A DNA stretch of 64,000 bases from JAEWWD01 sp964440115. GTDB taxonomy: Bacteria; Bacillota; Clostridia; Christensenellales; CAG-138. This document shows, piece after piece, positions 8,812 to 18,557 of this stretch (within the stretch, counting starts at the first letter, position 1; every line of letters starts with the position of its first letter). A model generated the notes under the pieces. The model saw nothing but the letters and a program-made list of their open reading frames with translations, was not told the origin of the DNA and did no database searches. The stretch spans positions 494,143-558,142 of the forward strand of contig CAYTPV010000002.1 of assembly GCA_964440115.1 (NCBI GenBank), in the 5' to 3' direction. Position numbers and translations under genes: made by a program.

Positions 8812-11493
8812 ATGGATCAATTGTATGACCGGCCTGATCCTGAAGCCTTACTGGAGAATATCCAGAGGGAAGAAGAGGGAAAACCGGGTAAACTCAAAAT
8901 ATTCTTTGGGTATGCGGCCGGCGTAGGAAAAACCTACGCGATGCTGGATGATGCGCAGGAGCAATATAGAAGCGGCGTCGATTTGCTGGTAGGCTACATA
9001 GAACCGCATACGCGCCCCGAAACCATGCAATTGCTGCAGGGTCTGCCTTTGCTGCCGCCTAAGACCATACTTTACAGGAATATCGAGCTCAAAGAATTCG
9101 ATCTGGACGAAGCGCTCAAAAGGAAGCCGCAGCTCATACTCGTTGACGAGCTAGCACACTCCAATGCGCAGGGGGTGCGCAACAGAAAACGGTATCAGGA
9201 TATCGAAGAATTGTTAAACGCCGGTATCGACGTATATACCACCGTCAATGTGCAGCATATGGAAAGCCTGAATGACGTTATAGAAAACGTCACGAAGATA
9301 CGCGTTCAGGAGACGGTTCCGGACTATATTTTCGAACAGGCGGATAAGATCAAGCTCATCGATATTGAGCCCGACGAACTGTTGCGGCGCTTTGAGGAGG
9401 GCAAGATATATCGGCCGGAGCGCGCGGAAACGGCCATGCGCAATTTCTTCACGCGGGAGAACCTGCGGCTGCTCCGAGAAATTGCCATGCGCAAAACAGC
9501 GGATCGCATCAGCAACGATAACCAGCATGAACGCCGGACGTCTGAAAAAATGGCGAACACCAAACTGCTGGTGTGCATCGGGCCTTCGCCCACCTCGGCG
9601 AAATGCATACGCTGGACTGCCCGTGCCGCGGAAGCGTTTCATTCCCATTGGACAGCACTGTATGTGGAAAGCATCGACAGCGATTATTTAAGCAAAGAGC
9701 AGCAGAAAACGATTCGCGCTAATATTGAACTGGCTGAGAAGCTGGGCGCGGAAATCGTGACGCTGACCGGTTACGATGTTGCGGCGGTCGTATCAGAATA
9801 TGCGAAGCTTTCCGGCATTACGAACATCGTGATCGGCAAGAGCAGAACAAAGCGCACGCTCAAAAGCCTGTTTGATATGGATTTTGAAGATAAGCTGATT
9901 TCACTTCTGCCAAGCATTGAGATCCACATTATTCCGGGGGATACGGTTCGCAGAACTTACAAACATCCGAAAACTGATCCGAAACCGCAGAACATACGCT
10001 TCTCATGGAAAGATACAGGGCTGACGCTGGGGCTTCTTATTCTGGCAACGCTGCTGTCATTTGGATTGGTCGGTCTTCATATCGGGGAACAGAATGTCAT
10101 TATGGCGTATATTCTTTCCGTATTATTGATTTCGCGTATAACGGAGGGATACGCATACGGCATAGCGGGTTCCGTGTTCAGTGTGCTGCTGTTTAATTTC
10201 TTTTTTACGGAACCGTATTATACCTTCAACGCCATACAGGCAGGATATCCCGTAACATTTCTGATCATGCTGCTGGCCGCACTTATAACGAGCGCGCTGA
10301 CCGTACGCATCAAAACGCAGGCGAGGCTCGCCGTCCAGCGGGAGCGCCGCACCGAGATGCTCTACGAGATCAATAAACGGCTGCTTGCGACCAGAGGACT
10401 TGAACGCATCATAACGCTTGTCAACGAATACATCGTACATCTGACCGGCCGTTCTGTCGTATTCTTCCCCGCGGACCCAATCAGGGGCGAAGACGGCGTG
10501 GTGATGGCGGCGGAAGATGACGCCGATTCTTCCGTGCTCAATTCAGAGGACGAAAAAGCGGTGGCGCACTGGGTGTTTGTCAATCAGAAAAGTGCGGGTG
10601 CAGGAACGGATACGTTGATGGGCGCGGCTGCATTTTATATGCCGGTCAGCTCGCAGGGCAAAGTATTGGCCGTTTGGGGTATTTCCTGCCTGAAAGGCAA
10701 ACTTGAGCACAATATCCGCTCCTTTTTGCGTATGGTATCATCCCTGACGGCGCTTGCACTGGAGCGGCAGCATTTATCTGACGAACAACGCACCATACAG
10801 GTTGAATCGGAAAAGGAAAAAATGCGCAGCACGCTCCTGCGTGCTATATCCCATGATTTGCGCACACCACTGGCGGGAATACTCGGGGCCAGCTCCGCTA
10901 TTCATGAAAACGGCAAGGATTTAGATCAAGCTACGCAGGAAAAGCTGATTACCAATATATTGGAAGAAACGCAGTGGCTGATCCGTATGGTTGAGAACCT
11001 GCTTTCCGTAACACGCATCAATGAGAACGCATCAAATCTTAAAAAGAGTCCGGAGGCCGCGGAAGAAGTGATCGGGGAGGCGATCGCCCGTATCAAACAG
11101 CGTTTCCCGCAAAGGCAGATTACAGTACATGTGCCGAACGAACTTCTGGAAGTGCCGATGGATGGAACATTGATTGTGCAGGTGCTCATCAATCTGTTGG
11201 AAAACGCCATCAAGTTTTCTCCGGAAGAGGAGCCTGTGGAGGTATCTCTGCGAAGGGACGGAGAATGGGCGCGTTTTGACGTGCTTGATCGAGGAAAAGG
11301 AATTTCCAAGGAAATTCTATTAAACGATATGCCAGCTGATCACAGAAGCGCAGATTCGGCACGGGGGATGGGGATAGGGCTTTCCATTTGCCGAACGATT
11401 CTAAACGCACACCATGGGAAACTGGATGCGGAAAATCGTGAAGGCGGCGGAGCCGTTTTCACATTTGTACTTCCTATAAAAGGAGAGGATTGA
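8812..11493 (+). CDS. kdpD: KdpD, osmosensitive K+ sensor histidine kinase
   Basis: An 893-residue full-length KdpD. The N-terminal KdpD domain (about residues 25-230) has a Walker A motif at 33-41 (GYAAGVGKT) and a Walker-B-like LILVDELAHSNAQG. A universal-stress-protein-like domain follows (about 250-370), then four membrane helices of the DUF4118 type (about 400-500) and a GAF-like region. The kinase core has the phospho-acceptor His681 in AISHDLRTPL, an N-box (NLLENAIKFS) and G-boxes (DRGKGIS, GMGIGLSIC). Nothing is missing compared with E. coli KdpD. It partners with the response regulator one base downstream. Confidence 0.97.
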   Translation: MDQLYDRPDPEALLENIQREEEGKPGKLKIFFGYAAGVGKTYAMLDDAQEQYRSGVDLLVGYIEPHTRPETMQLLQGLPLLPPKTILYRNIELKEFDLDEALKRKPQLILVDELAHSNAQGVRNRKRYQDIEELLNAGIDVYTTVNVQHMESLNDVIENVTKIRVQETVPDYIFEQADKIKLIDIEPDELLRRFEEGKIYRPERAETAMRNFFTRENLRLLREIAMRKTADRISNDNQHERRTSEKMANTKLLVCIGPSPTSAKCIRWTARAAEAFHSHWTALYVESIDSDYLSKEQQKTIRANIELAEKLGAEIVTLTGYDVAAVVSEYAKLSGITNIVIGKSRTKRTLKSLFDMDFEDKLISLLPSIEIHIIPGDTVRRTYKHPKTDPKPQNIRFSWKDTGLTLGLLILATLLSFGLVGLHIGEQNVIMAYILSVLLISRITEGYAYGIAGSVFSVLLFNFFFTEPYYTFNAIQAGYPVTFLIMLLAALITSALTVRIKTQARLAVQRERRTEMLYEINKRLLATRGLERIITLVNEYIVHLTGRSVVFFPADPIRGEDGVVMAAEDDADSSVLNSEDEKAVAHWVFVNQKSAGAGTDTLMGAAAFYMPVSSQGKVLAVWGISCLKGKLEHNIRSFLRMVSSLTALALERQHLSDEQRTIQVESEKEKMRSTLLRAISHDLRTPLAGILGASSAIHENGKDLDQATQEKLITNILEETQWLIRMVENLLSVTRINENASNLKKSPEAAEEVIGEAIARIKQRFPQRQITVHVPNELLEVPMDGTLIVQVLINLLENAIKFSPEEEPVEVSLRRDGEWARFDVLDRGKGISKEILLNDMPADHRSADSARGMGIGLSICRTILNAHHGKLDAENREGGGAVFTFVLPIKGED

Positions 11494-11494
11494 C

Positions 11495-12196
11495 GTGGAA
11501 CAAAAGCCTCTTGTGCTGGTAATTGAAGATGAGGATATCATTTTAAACTTTATATCCGCCATTCTGACTTCCAACCAGTATCAGGTATTGAAGGCCAAGT
11601 CGGGGAAGGAAGGATTGATGCTGGCCGCATCTCATTCTCCTGATATCATACTTCTGGACTTGGGTCTGCCGGATGTAGACGGCATTGAGGTGCTTTCTGG
11701 TATTCGGCAATGGTCGAAGGTTCCGGTGGTCGTGGTCTCCGCGCGTGGCCGTGAACGGGAAAAGGTAGACGCACTGGATAGGGGGGCGGACGATTATATC
11801 GTCAAGCCCTTTGGAACATCGGAACTGCTTGCACGCATACGTACGGCACTGCGGCATAGCTGCAGCGCGCCGCAGGCCGGATCAATCGGGCCGGATAAAG
11901 TTGTGGTGGGAAAACTGGAAATTGATTACCAGAAACGTACGGTCATGCTGGGTGGCGAAAAAATACACATGACGCCCATCGAGTTTAAAATACTAGTCCT
12001 GTTGAGCAAGAATGCGGGCAAGGTGCTGACACACGATTTCATCATTCGTGAAATTTGGGGCGTGTATACGGATGAAAGCCATACGCTTCGCGTCAATATG
12101 GCCAATATCCGCAGAAAGATCGAAACAAATCCCGGAGAACCACAATACATCCTTACGGAAACAGGCGTTGGTTATCGAATGTCGGAAACACTATGA
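11495..12196 (+). CDS. kdpE: KdpE, response regulator for kdp expression
   Basis: A 233-residue OmpR/PhoB-type regulator. The receiver domain has the acidic pair E11/D12 and the phosphorylated Asp55 (IILLDLGLPD). K at the VKPF turn is present. The C-terminal winged helix (about 130-230) contains the DNA-contacting helix DESHTLRVNMANIRRKIE and the wing TETGVGYRM. It starts with GTG one base after the kdpD stop, behind AGGAGAGG. It would activate the kdpF promoter when KdpD senses low K+. Confidence 0.96.
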   Translation: MEQKPLVLVIEDEDIILNFISAILTSNQYQVLKAKSGKEGLMLAASHSPDIILLDLGLPDVDGIEVLSGIRQWSKVPVVVVSARGREREKVDALDRGADDYIVKPFGTSELLARIRTALRHSCSAPQAGSIGPDKVVVGKLEIDYQKRTVMLGGEKIHMTPIEFKILVLLSKNAGKVLTHDFIIREIWGVYTDESHTLRVNMANIRRKIETNPGEPQYILTETGVGYRMSETL

Positions 12197-12330
12197 AAAA
12201 CTTAAGACAGCTAAAGCCTGCTCTTGCTGGTGTTCCGCTGATAACTGATCGACAAGCACGATCGCTTCAATGCAGGCCATCATAGGTAAAATGTTTATAC
12301 AACTGATGTTGCGGGCAGGCAATACAGCGC

Positions 12331-12795
12331 TTAATGCCTATAATATTTGCGGTTAACGGATTTAGTAAATCCGTAATCTACGATGACTGGCCTGCCTCCT
12401 ATCATACCCCAATTCTGCACTCTGCATATATCCGCAAATTCAAGTTTGTGCTGAATTACTGCCTTCCTGATTTGCGGAATAAGATAGAGCTGCCGATTGT
12501 TCTTCACATGGTAATATCTCAATACCGCCGACAAATGGTAGATTGGATCTGCTTTTTCCATGATGATAATAGAAAGATCCGGACTTGCATCGACTACGCT
12601 AGCAAATAACCCGCTCGAATCGATGAGTGAGATATGAAATTCCACTTCGTTCTGGGCGTAGCCTCTGCGGTTTTTTGCTGCCTTGGCAACATATCCGTTG
12701 CCAAGATCAAATACCTGTCGGCCGGAACCTGAACCTATATATGTATAAACACCATCGTGTATACGCTGACTTATTTCGCTAAAATTAAATCCCAT
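12331..12795 (-). CDS. Minimal protein-kinase-fold protein of unknown function
   Basis: A 154-residue protein I do not recognise by name. Its motifs follow the order of a protein-kinase or APH fold. There is a glycine-rich loop at 20-29 (IGSGSGRQVF), a VAK lysine at 38, Glu50/Glu52 where helix C would be, and a hinge-like strand IIIMEKADP at 77-84. Next come Asp122 and Asn128 (ADICRVQNWG), placed like the catalytic loop, and DYG at 140-142 in place of DFG. The C-lobe after DYG is almost absent, so it is half the normal size. The ORF on the other strand over the same bases has no family features. It lies alone between kdpE and the zinc-ribbon genes. Activity and substrate are unknown. Confidence 0.6.
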   Translation of the reverse strand: MGFNFSEISQRIHDGVYTYIGSGSGRQVFDLGNGYVAKAAKNRRGYAQNEVEFHISLIDSSGLFASVVDASPDLSIIIMEKADPIYHLSAVLRYYHVKNNRQLYLIPQIRKAVIQHKLEFADICRVQNWGMIGGRPVIVDYGFTKSVNRKYYRH

Positions 12796-13000
12796 CGTCT
12801 GTGATGCTTATGCGCGTTCTATGATTGCCGATATCGACGCAGTGGCGCATATTCAAAAGCTCCTTTGTTTACAATATGCATCACACCTATATAGTGCGAA
12901 TCGGCTCTCGGAAGCACAAAAAACCGAACGATTTGTAATGAATATATTTGACCTATATGCTATAAAGGAATATTATGAAAATGACAGGAGTGTGATTGAT

Positions 13001-13255
13001 ATGGAAAGTGAACGATCAATTCTACTGGTCGACCATGGCGAGTGCAAATGCGGGAACTGCGGCAAGAGCTTTTCATGGGAATATTTCAAGGAAAACAATA
13101 TTGGCAAGGACTCATCATATCCACCCAGGCACCTCTTTCATCAAGAAAGTGCAGCGCATATTCAGAGCTATTCTTCCGACGGCAAATTCAGGCACGCGAG
13201 AATTAATTGCCCATATTGCCATTTTGATAATTTCCTTTACGAGACTATAGAATAG
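13001..13255 (+). CDS. Small zinc-ribbon protein, unknown function
   Basis: An 84-residue protein with two Cys pairs, CGNC at about 17-20 and CPYC at 70-73, which probably hold one zinc. Between them lies a hydrophilic segment. The frame is open back to an ATG at 12821, but no ribosome site precedes that codon, while CAGGAG at 12985-12990 sits ten bases before the ATG at 13001. If the longer start were used, the protein would be 144 residues with a helical N-terminus. No family name is offered. Confidence 0.5.
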   Translation: MESERSILLVDHGECKCGNCGKSFSWEYFKENNIGKDSSYPPRHLFHQESAAHIQSYSSDGKFRHARINCPYCHFDNFLYETIE

Positions 13256-13510
13256 ACTGCAAACTCCATTCTATTTCGCCTGAAATATGGGAATTATTTA
13301 GCGTACTCCTTTTAGTCATCGTTTGGCGGTATATGCGCAAGCTATTTGCCATGCTGTGGCCTGTTTGGGCATGGCAAGTCCGCTTTTTTTTGCAATACCC
13401 GCAAATTTACGCATAAAACAGGAAAATTTTGTAGTGTAAATCTTCGAAAACTGTGGTATGCTTATACTGCTGGGCAACAATGACCGGTGAATAATGGAGG
13501 TAGATTTAAG

Positions 13511-13825
13511 TTGGCTGACAAAACACTTACTTGCAGGGATTGCGGGGCAAATTTCGTGTTCACAGAGCGTGAACAAAACTTCTACGCAGAAAAAGGTTTT
13601 ACAAACGAGCCCCAGCGTTGCCCCGAATGCAGGGCTGCGAGGAAGAACCAGCAGAGAGGCGGCGGTGGCGGCGGAAGAGGCGGCAATTCTGAACGCGAAA
13701 TGTTCCCCGCGATTTGCGCTCGCTGCGGCAAGGAAACCATGGTTCCGTTCCGGCCGTCCAATGATAAGCCGGTCTTTTGCAGAGACTGTTTTCAGGCGAA
13801 GAATCAGTCGAGAGGCAGATATTAA
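13511..13825 (+). CDS. Zinc-ribbon domain protein (zf-trcl type plus second CxxC pair)
   Basis: A 104-residue protein starting at TTG 13511, ten bases after GGAGG (13496-13500). The N-terminal half has CRDC, then a YAEKGF segment and CPEC, the pattern of the probable zinc-ribbon domain found in many Firmicutes proteins. A glycine-arginine-rich linker (GGGGGGRGG) follows. The C-terminal half has CARC and CRDC, a second ribbon. Such proteins are small and abundant in clostridia; RG-rich linkers suggest nucleic-acid contact, but this is inference. It is monocistronic with its own terminator. Confidence 0.8.
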   Translation: MADKTLTCRDCGANFVFTEREQNFYAEKGFTNEPQRCPECRAARKNQQRGGGGGGRGGNSEREMFPAICARCGKETMVPFRPSNDKPVFCRDCFQAKNQSRGRY

Positions 13826-13841
13826 GAGAATTGCGAACATT

Positions 13842-13867
13842 CCCGCCTGAACAGGCGGGTTTTTTTA
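13842..13867 (+). terminator. Terminator after the zinc-ribbon gene
   Basis: Stem CCCGCCTG / CAGGCGGG with a two-base loop as written (in practice a four-base loop) followed by seven T. Confidence 0.92.
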
Positions 13868-13992
13868 TTTCTTTCGAAGCAGCCGAATTATTAGATTCTT
13901 CTAATCCTGCATTCATTTATTTGCTAAAATAAAAAGATATGATGGGAGTGTTCCCGGTTATACTCAAGTATCCTCTCTTTAGGAGAACTGGC

Positions 13993-16113
13993 ATGGGCAA
14001 GAAATCCTCAGAGCAAGAAAACACGGCATTGCAAATCTGGCTGAAGCACTTGATTACGCCTTTTAATGCTTTCAATTTTGCAATCGGAATTGGGATTGCG
14101 GCTGTCGGTGCATATGAAAACCTGCTGTATCTGGTCGTCATTGTCTTAAACATTATGATCGGCGCTATTCAGGAACTCAGAGCCAAGAGCGTTGTGGATA
14201 GTCTCGCTTTGCTCAATACAAGCAAGGCGCAAGTACTGCGTGACGGAACTGTTTTTCCGGTGGATGTTTCGGATGTCCAAACAGGCGATTTGGTGCTGTT
14301 TCTTGCAGGCGATCAGATTTATGCAGAATGCCGGGTAACGGAAGGACATGTTGAGGTCAATGAGGCGCTTCTTACCGGCGAGTCTGAGCCAATTATCAAG
14401 TTGCCGGGTGACCAGCTCCTTTCCGGAAGCTATATCATCAGCGGGACCTGCAAGGCAGTCGCTGAAAAAACGGGGGAAGACTGCTACGCACAAAAATTGA
14501 CAAGACAGGCAAAAACACACAAAAAGTATCATTCCGGAATTATGGATATGCTCAATCGCCTGGTGAGATTTACGAGCTATTTTATCATTCCGCTGGGTTT
14601 GCTGCTGTTCTACCACAGTTATTTTCGCAACGGCGACTCTCTGCAGACTGCTGTGGTAACGACGTCGGCGGCGCTGCTGGGGCTGCTTCCGAAGGGGTTG
14701 GTGCTGCTGACCAGCGTATCGCTTGCGATCGGCATCATCAAGCTGGGCAATAAGAAACTGCTCGTGCAGGAATTCTACGGCATAGAAGCGCTTGCACGCA
14801 CGGATGTGCTGTGTATGGATAAGACCGGGACTCTCACCACGGGCAATTTGATCGTAACCGATGTTATTCCGTTGAATAATACACCCGAAGCGCGCATTCA
14901 AAAACTCGGCTCCCTGCTTTCCGGCGCGTTTGAAACAAAAAACAGTACATTTCTCGCTCTGCGGAACTTCTATACTTCCGGAGATACGCGGCCGGACGGG
15001 GTTGTGGAGTTCTCACCAACGCGCGGTTGGAGCGCCGCGTATTTCGCTGGAGAGGGGACGGTATTCCTGGGGGAATGGGAAAAACTGTTTCGTCAGGATC
15101 ATCCGGAAGAAGTCGTTCGGGCCATGGAGGATGGAAAGCGTGTTGTCGTGATAGGAATATCCGATCAGCCGCTGGGAATTGAGCTTCCCGATCAAATACA
15201 GCCGGTCGCCGCTCTGTGCATACAGGATACACTGCGAAAGGATACAAAAAAAGTTCTGCAATACTTCAAGGAGCAGGGCGTCACGCTCAAGATACTTTCC
15301 GGCGATCATCCGCGTACCGTAGCCGCAATCGCCCGTGCAGCGGGAATAGGAGCGGACGTCGGCTGCATCGATATGACGGACTTACAGGACGATGCCCTGT
15401 TTGATGCGGTGGACCGATATGATATTTTCGGCAGGGTAAATCCGGAGCAGAAGCAAAAAATCATTCGCCTGCTGCAGCAGCGCGGGCATAAGGTTGCCAT
15501 GCTGGGAGACGGCGTGAATGATGTCATGGCGCTCAAGCTTGCCGATTGCGGCATAGCGATATCGACTGGCTGTGACGCGGCGCGCAAAGTGGCACGCATG
15601 GTGCTTTTTGGCGATGGACTGGAGGCTTTGCCCAAGGTAATAGCAGAAGGACGGCGCGTCGTAAACAATATTTCCGTGACATCGTCGCTGTTCCTTACAA
15701 AGACCTGCTTTTCCTTTATGCTGTCTCTGGTATTCGTACTTCTTGGGAGGGCATATCCGCTCATCCCGCTGCAGCTGAGCATATATGGCATCGTGTTTGA
15801 GGCTGTTCCGGCATTCATACTTACGTTCCGCGAGAACAATGTTCCCCTGCCGGAAAAGATACTGCGGAGCGCAATTAAGCGCGCTCTGCCCTTTGCGGCG
15901 GCCATCACATTCTTTACCACGATCATTCAAGTGGTGGGTACTGCACGGGGGTATGCCGCGGCTTATCTTTCGTGGGTATCGTTCGGCGCTGCGTGTGTGT
16001 GCGGGGCGGTTCTTGTTGTTGCCGTCTGGAGCTCCCGGCGCTCTTCCATAAGGAGGATGACCGGCCTTTCCAAAACCGATGCGGTTGGTTGGGTTTTATC
16101 GCAATTCAAATAA
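13993..16113 (+). CDS. CtpE-like cation-transporting P-type ATPase
   Basis: A 706-residue P-type ATPase. The TGES loop is near residue 127, DKTGTLT has its phosphorylated Asp at 276, and the GDGVNDVMALK hinge is near 505; about eight membrane segments are visible. The VNDVMALKLADCGIAI stretch and general layout resemble the CtpE branch, whose mycobacterial member has been linked to calcium uptake. Heavy-metal CPC motifs are absent. The ATG at 13993 was chosen for its AGGAGA site (13981-13986). An in-frame ATG at 13939 would add 18 residues but has no ribosome site. The N-terminal cytoplasmic part before the first helix is short for the family. The ion is not proven. Confidence 0.82.
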   Translation: MGKKSSEQENTALQIWLKHLITPFNAFNFAIGIGIAAVGAYENLLYLVVIVLNIMIGAIQELRAKSVVDSLALLNTSKAQVLRDGTVFPVDVSDVQTGDLVLFLAGDQIYAECRVTEGHVEVNEALLTGESEPIIKLPGDQLLSGSYIISGTCKAVAEKTGEDCYAQKLTRQAKTHKKYHSGIMDMLNRLVRFTSYFIIPLGLLLFYHSYFRNGDSLQTAVVTTSAALLGLLPKGLVLLTSVSLAIGIIKLGNKKLLVQEFYGIEALARTDVLCMDKTGTLTTGNLIVTDVIPLNNTPEARIQKLGSLLSGAFETKNSTFLALRNFYTSGDTRPDGVVEFSPTRGWSAAYFAGEGTVFLGEWEKLFRQDHPEEVVRAMEDGKRVVVIGISDQPLGIELPDQIQPVAALCIQDTLRKDTKKVLQYFKEQGVTLKILSGDHPRTVAAIARAAGIGADVGCIDMTDLQDDALFDAVDRYDIFGRVNPEQKQKIIRLLQQRGHKVAMLGDGVNDVMALKLADCGIAISTGCDAARKVARMVLFGDGLEALPKVIAEGRRVVNNISVTSSLFLTKTCFSFMLSLVFVLLGRAYPLIPLQLSIYGIVFEAVPAFILTFRENNVPLPEKILRSAIKRALPFAAAITFFTTIIQVVGTARGYAAAYLSWVSFGAACVCGAVLVVAVWSSRRSSIRRMTGLSKTDAVGWVLSQFK

Positions 16114-17335
16114 CATATCGGTCGCGAGCTGCGAACAATCCGGCGGTCAGGGTGCAGCAAGCGACAAGGATCATGATATAAACAGGTGCCCGCCAATCGT
16201 TAATCGTATCGCGCAAATATCCAAACAGCATGGGACCGAAGGCAGCCAGCATATATCCGATGGATTGCGCCATGCCTGAGAGGCTTGCGGCCTGATCGGC
16301 AGTTCTTGTACGCATGCTGATATACATCATGGATAGGCTGAATGTGAACCCGCCCGCAATACCGAACAATACTGCCCAGATATAGGTGATGCTGCCGCTG
16401 GTGAAAAGCATACCGGACAGCCCAATGATATAGCAAAGCGATCCGGCCAACACCAGCGTTTTATGGTTAGACTTGTTGCCTGCGAGTACGGAACCCAGGA
16501 ATATGACCGGAATGCTGGAAATCTGCATGGCAGAAAGCATAAAGCCTGCCTGATTGGAGACGATGCCCTTCTGCATGAGAATATCCGGCAGCCAGGCGAT
16601 GAGGCAATAAAACATCATGGATTGAAACCCGGAATAAAAAGTGATCTGCAAGGCAACCGGCGACTTCAACAAGCTGATTTTTACTATATTCCCTGCAGTG
16701 CCACTATTTCTATCGCCGGCTTCGGAAATTCTCTTTTCCCTTCCTTCCCGTACTGCCTGCGGCAGCCAAACGATGCATGATAAAAAGCTCAATAATGCCC
16801 ATATCCGCAGCGCGCCCGGCCAACCCAGTGCCAGCGCGATAGGGATGCTCAATCCGGAGCCGACTGCGCCAAAAGAACTCATGGATACAGAAAATATGCC
16901 CGTCATGATGCCGATTTGCTCCGGAAAGTCCCGCTTTATTAAACTGGGTATCAGTACATTGCAGATGCAGATAGCCAGTCCGATCAATGACGTCCCAACA
17001 AATATAGTTAGGTTTCCCGGCCAGGAACGGACCAATATGCCGACAGTGAGAACAGCGACGGCGAAAAGCAGCGTCGTTTTGGTTCCATATCTGCGCGCCA
17101 GAACGGGTGCAGCAGGGGAGAACAATGCGAAGGCGAATAACGGCAGGGTTGTTAGCATACCTGCGAGAGTACCGGATATGTGAAGACTGCTGCATATCTG
17201 ATCAACCAGCGGACCCACTGCCGTGATCGGCCCGCGCATATTGGAGGCGATCAAAACGATACCTATGATCAGCGGCAAAGTGTTTCTTATAACCGTGTTG
17301 GATGTCTGAACGTCTTGTTTTCCCCGTTGAAACAT
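16106..17335 (-). CDS. MFS transporter, CynX/NimT-like
   Basis: A 409-residue major facilitator with twelve predicted membrane segments. The early SNMRGPITAVGPL segment, a conserved feature of the CynX/NimT (cyanate and 2-nitroimidazole transporter) group, is clear. The ORF is open to 17398, but AAGGAG lies ten bases before the ATG at 17335, which also gives a normal N-terminus. The last eight bases overlap the 3' end of the convergent P-type ATPase gene. The next minus-strand gene upstream is an enzyme of sulfur amino-acid breakdown separated by a terminator, so there is no clear operon partner and the substrate is open. Confidence 0.85.
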   Translation of the reverse strand: MFQRGKQDVQTSNTVIRNTLPLIIGIVLIASNMRGPITAVGPLVDQICSSLHISGTLAGMLTTLPLFAFALFSPAAPVLARRYGTKTTLLFAVAVLTVGILVRSWPGNLTIFVGTSLIGLAICICNVLIPSLIKRDFPEQIGIMTGIFSVSMSSFGAVGSGLSIPIALALGWPGALRIWALLSFLSCIVWLPQAVREGREKRISEAGDRNSGTAGNIVKISLLKSPVALQITFYSGFQSMMFYCLIAWLPDILMQKGIVSNQAGFMLSAMQISSIPVIFLGSVLAGNKSNHKTLVLAGSLCYIIGLSGMLFTSGSITYIWAVLFGIAGGFTFSLSMMYISMRTRTADQAASLSGMAQSIGYMLAAFGPMLFGYLRDTINDWRAPVYIMILVACCTLTAGLFAARDRYVI

Positions 17336-17462
17336 ACAAAGAATGCTCCTTTTGATCCTCGGCTTAGAATTGCGGTATATCAGTTTATTGTAGTGCAAGC
17401 TAAGTTCAATGAAAAGATATTTTCGAAATCACTTGTATTATGAAAACCAATCATGAAGAAAA

Positions 17463-17490
17463 CAAAAAAAGAGCCGAAGGGCTCTTTTTT
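17463..17490 (-). terminator. Terminator of the D-cysteine desulfhydrase-like gene
   Basis: Stem AGAGCC / GGCTCT with a GAAG loop, flanked by an A run on the left and a T run on the right. On the minus strand it follows the stop codon at 17508, so it ends that gene; its shape would also work on the plus strand. Confidence 0.85.
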
Positions 17491-17507
17491 GCTAGATCAG
17501 GCTGAGA

Positions 17508-18557
17508 TTAACTGAAAATATCTCCAACGACCTCTTTTTCAGCGAACAGAGCGGTAACGCCGCCCGTGTGCCAGAATACAACCGTGCTCCCCTGTGCGAC
17601 CTTTCCCTTGCGGATATAATCAAGCATGCCCGCAAATGCTTTGCCGGTATAAACCGGATCTAGCAATATGCCTTCCTTACGGGCCAAATATTTGATTGCG
17701 CTGCTGGCCTCTTCGCTGGGAATTTCATACCCCGGACCGTAGTAGCTTTGGTCGCAGCATACTTCTTCTGCTGTTACAACGAGATCGCTGCCGAAATAGT
17801 CCAGTGCGGCCGTTGCAAGCTTAGCCAGCTTTTCGGTATGCTCAGGCGGTTTGGCGCTCGCGTTGATACCGATTATTTTCGTGTTGGCCCCAAGCAGTTT
17901 TCTTCCGGCGATCAGCCCTGCGTGCGTGCTGCCGGTTCCGGTGCTGTGGAATATGTAATCCTCGTGAATGCCCAACTGCTCCATCTGCCGGCGCAATTCC
18001 ACAAAACCGGCGAGGAAGCCTGCAGAACCTACTTCGCTTGCGCCGCCCATGGGCACCATGTAGCATTTGTGTCCTTGAGACTCTAATTCTTCACGATGTT
18101 TATCTGCGAGCTTTACGGCATGTTCTACTGCTTCGCTTTCCGTTTTACCATCAAGCGGTACTATGCGAAGTTGCGCGCCGAGCACCATATCCAGCAGCAT
18201 ATTTGCCTTTATATCCTCTTCGGAAGGCTCTACGATGGCTACCAGATAGAGTATGGGGGTCAGACCATATCTGCGGCAGGCAGTAGCCGTCTGCATGGCG
18301 TGGTTGGATTGCGTGGCGCCAAACGTAAACACCGTGTCGCAGCCCTGCGCTAGTGCATCGCTGATGAGATATTCCAGCTTGCGGATTTTGTTGCCGCCAA
18401 ATACGGAAAAACCCGTCATGTCGTCGCGCTTGAGGTAAAGGTTTACGCCAAGGTCGGCGCTCAGAGTATCAAGCCGGTGCAGCGGGGTGGGGAAGAAGCC
18501 GAGCGGCTTAACGGGGCGGGATGCGAGCAGCCGGAGCGCGTCATCGGTTATACTCAT
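17508..18557 (-). CDS. PLP-dependent D-cysteine desulfhydrase / ACC deaminase family enzyme
   Basis: A 349-residue enzyme of the tryptophan-synthase-beta fold. GGNKIRKLEYL holds the PLP lysine, SNHAMQTA the nucleophile/substrate loop, and GTGSTHAG the phosphate-binding turn. The late motif FWHTGG has Thr where D-cysteine desulfhydrases have it and ACC deaminases normally have Leu, so D-cysteine breakdown to pyruvate, sulfide and ammonia is the better guess. Related members act on D-serine derivatives or L-cysteate. The start ATG at 18557 has GGAGGC upstream. Single gene with its own terminator. Confidence 0.83.
   Translation of the reverse strand: MSITDDALRLLASRPVKPLGFFPTPLHRLDTLSADLGVNLYLKRDDMTGFSVFGGNKIRKLEYLISDALAQGCDTVFTFGATQSNHAMQTATACRRYGLTPILYLVAIVEPSEEDIKANMLLDMVLGAQLRIVPLDGKTESEAVEHAVKLADKHREELESQGHKCYMVPMGGASEVGSAGFLAGFVELRRQMEQLGIHEDYIFHSTGTGSTHAGLIAGRKLLGANTKIIGINASAKPPEHTEKLAKLATAALDYFGSDLVVTAEEVCCDQSYYGPGYEIPSEEASSAIKYLARKEGILLDPVYTGKAFAGMLDYIRKGKVAQGSTVVFWHTGGVTALFAEKEVVGDIFS

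Noticed and set aside
12334..12609. Plus-strand ORF opposite the kinase-fold gene
   Set aside because: No family features and no ribosome site; the minus-strand frame has ordered kinase motifs.
16106..16113. Overlap of two convergent genes (P-type ATPase and MFS)
   Set aside because: An eight-base tail overlap is ordinary for convergent genes.
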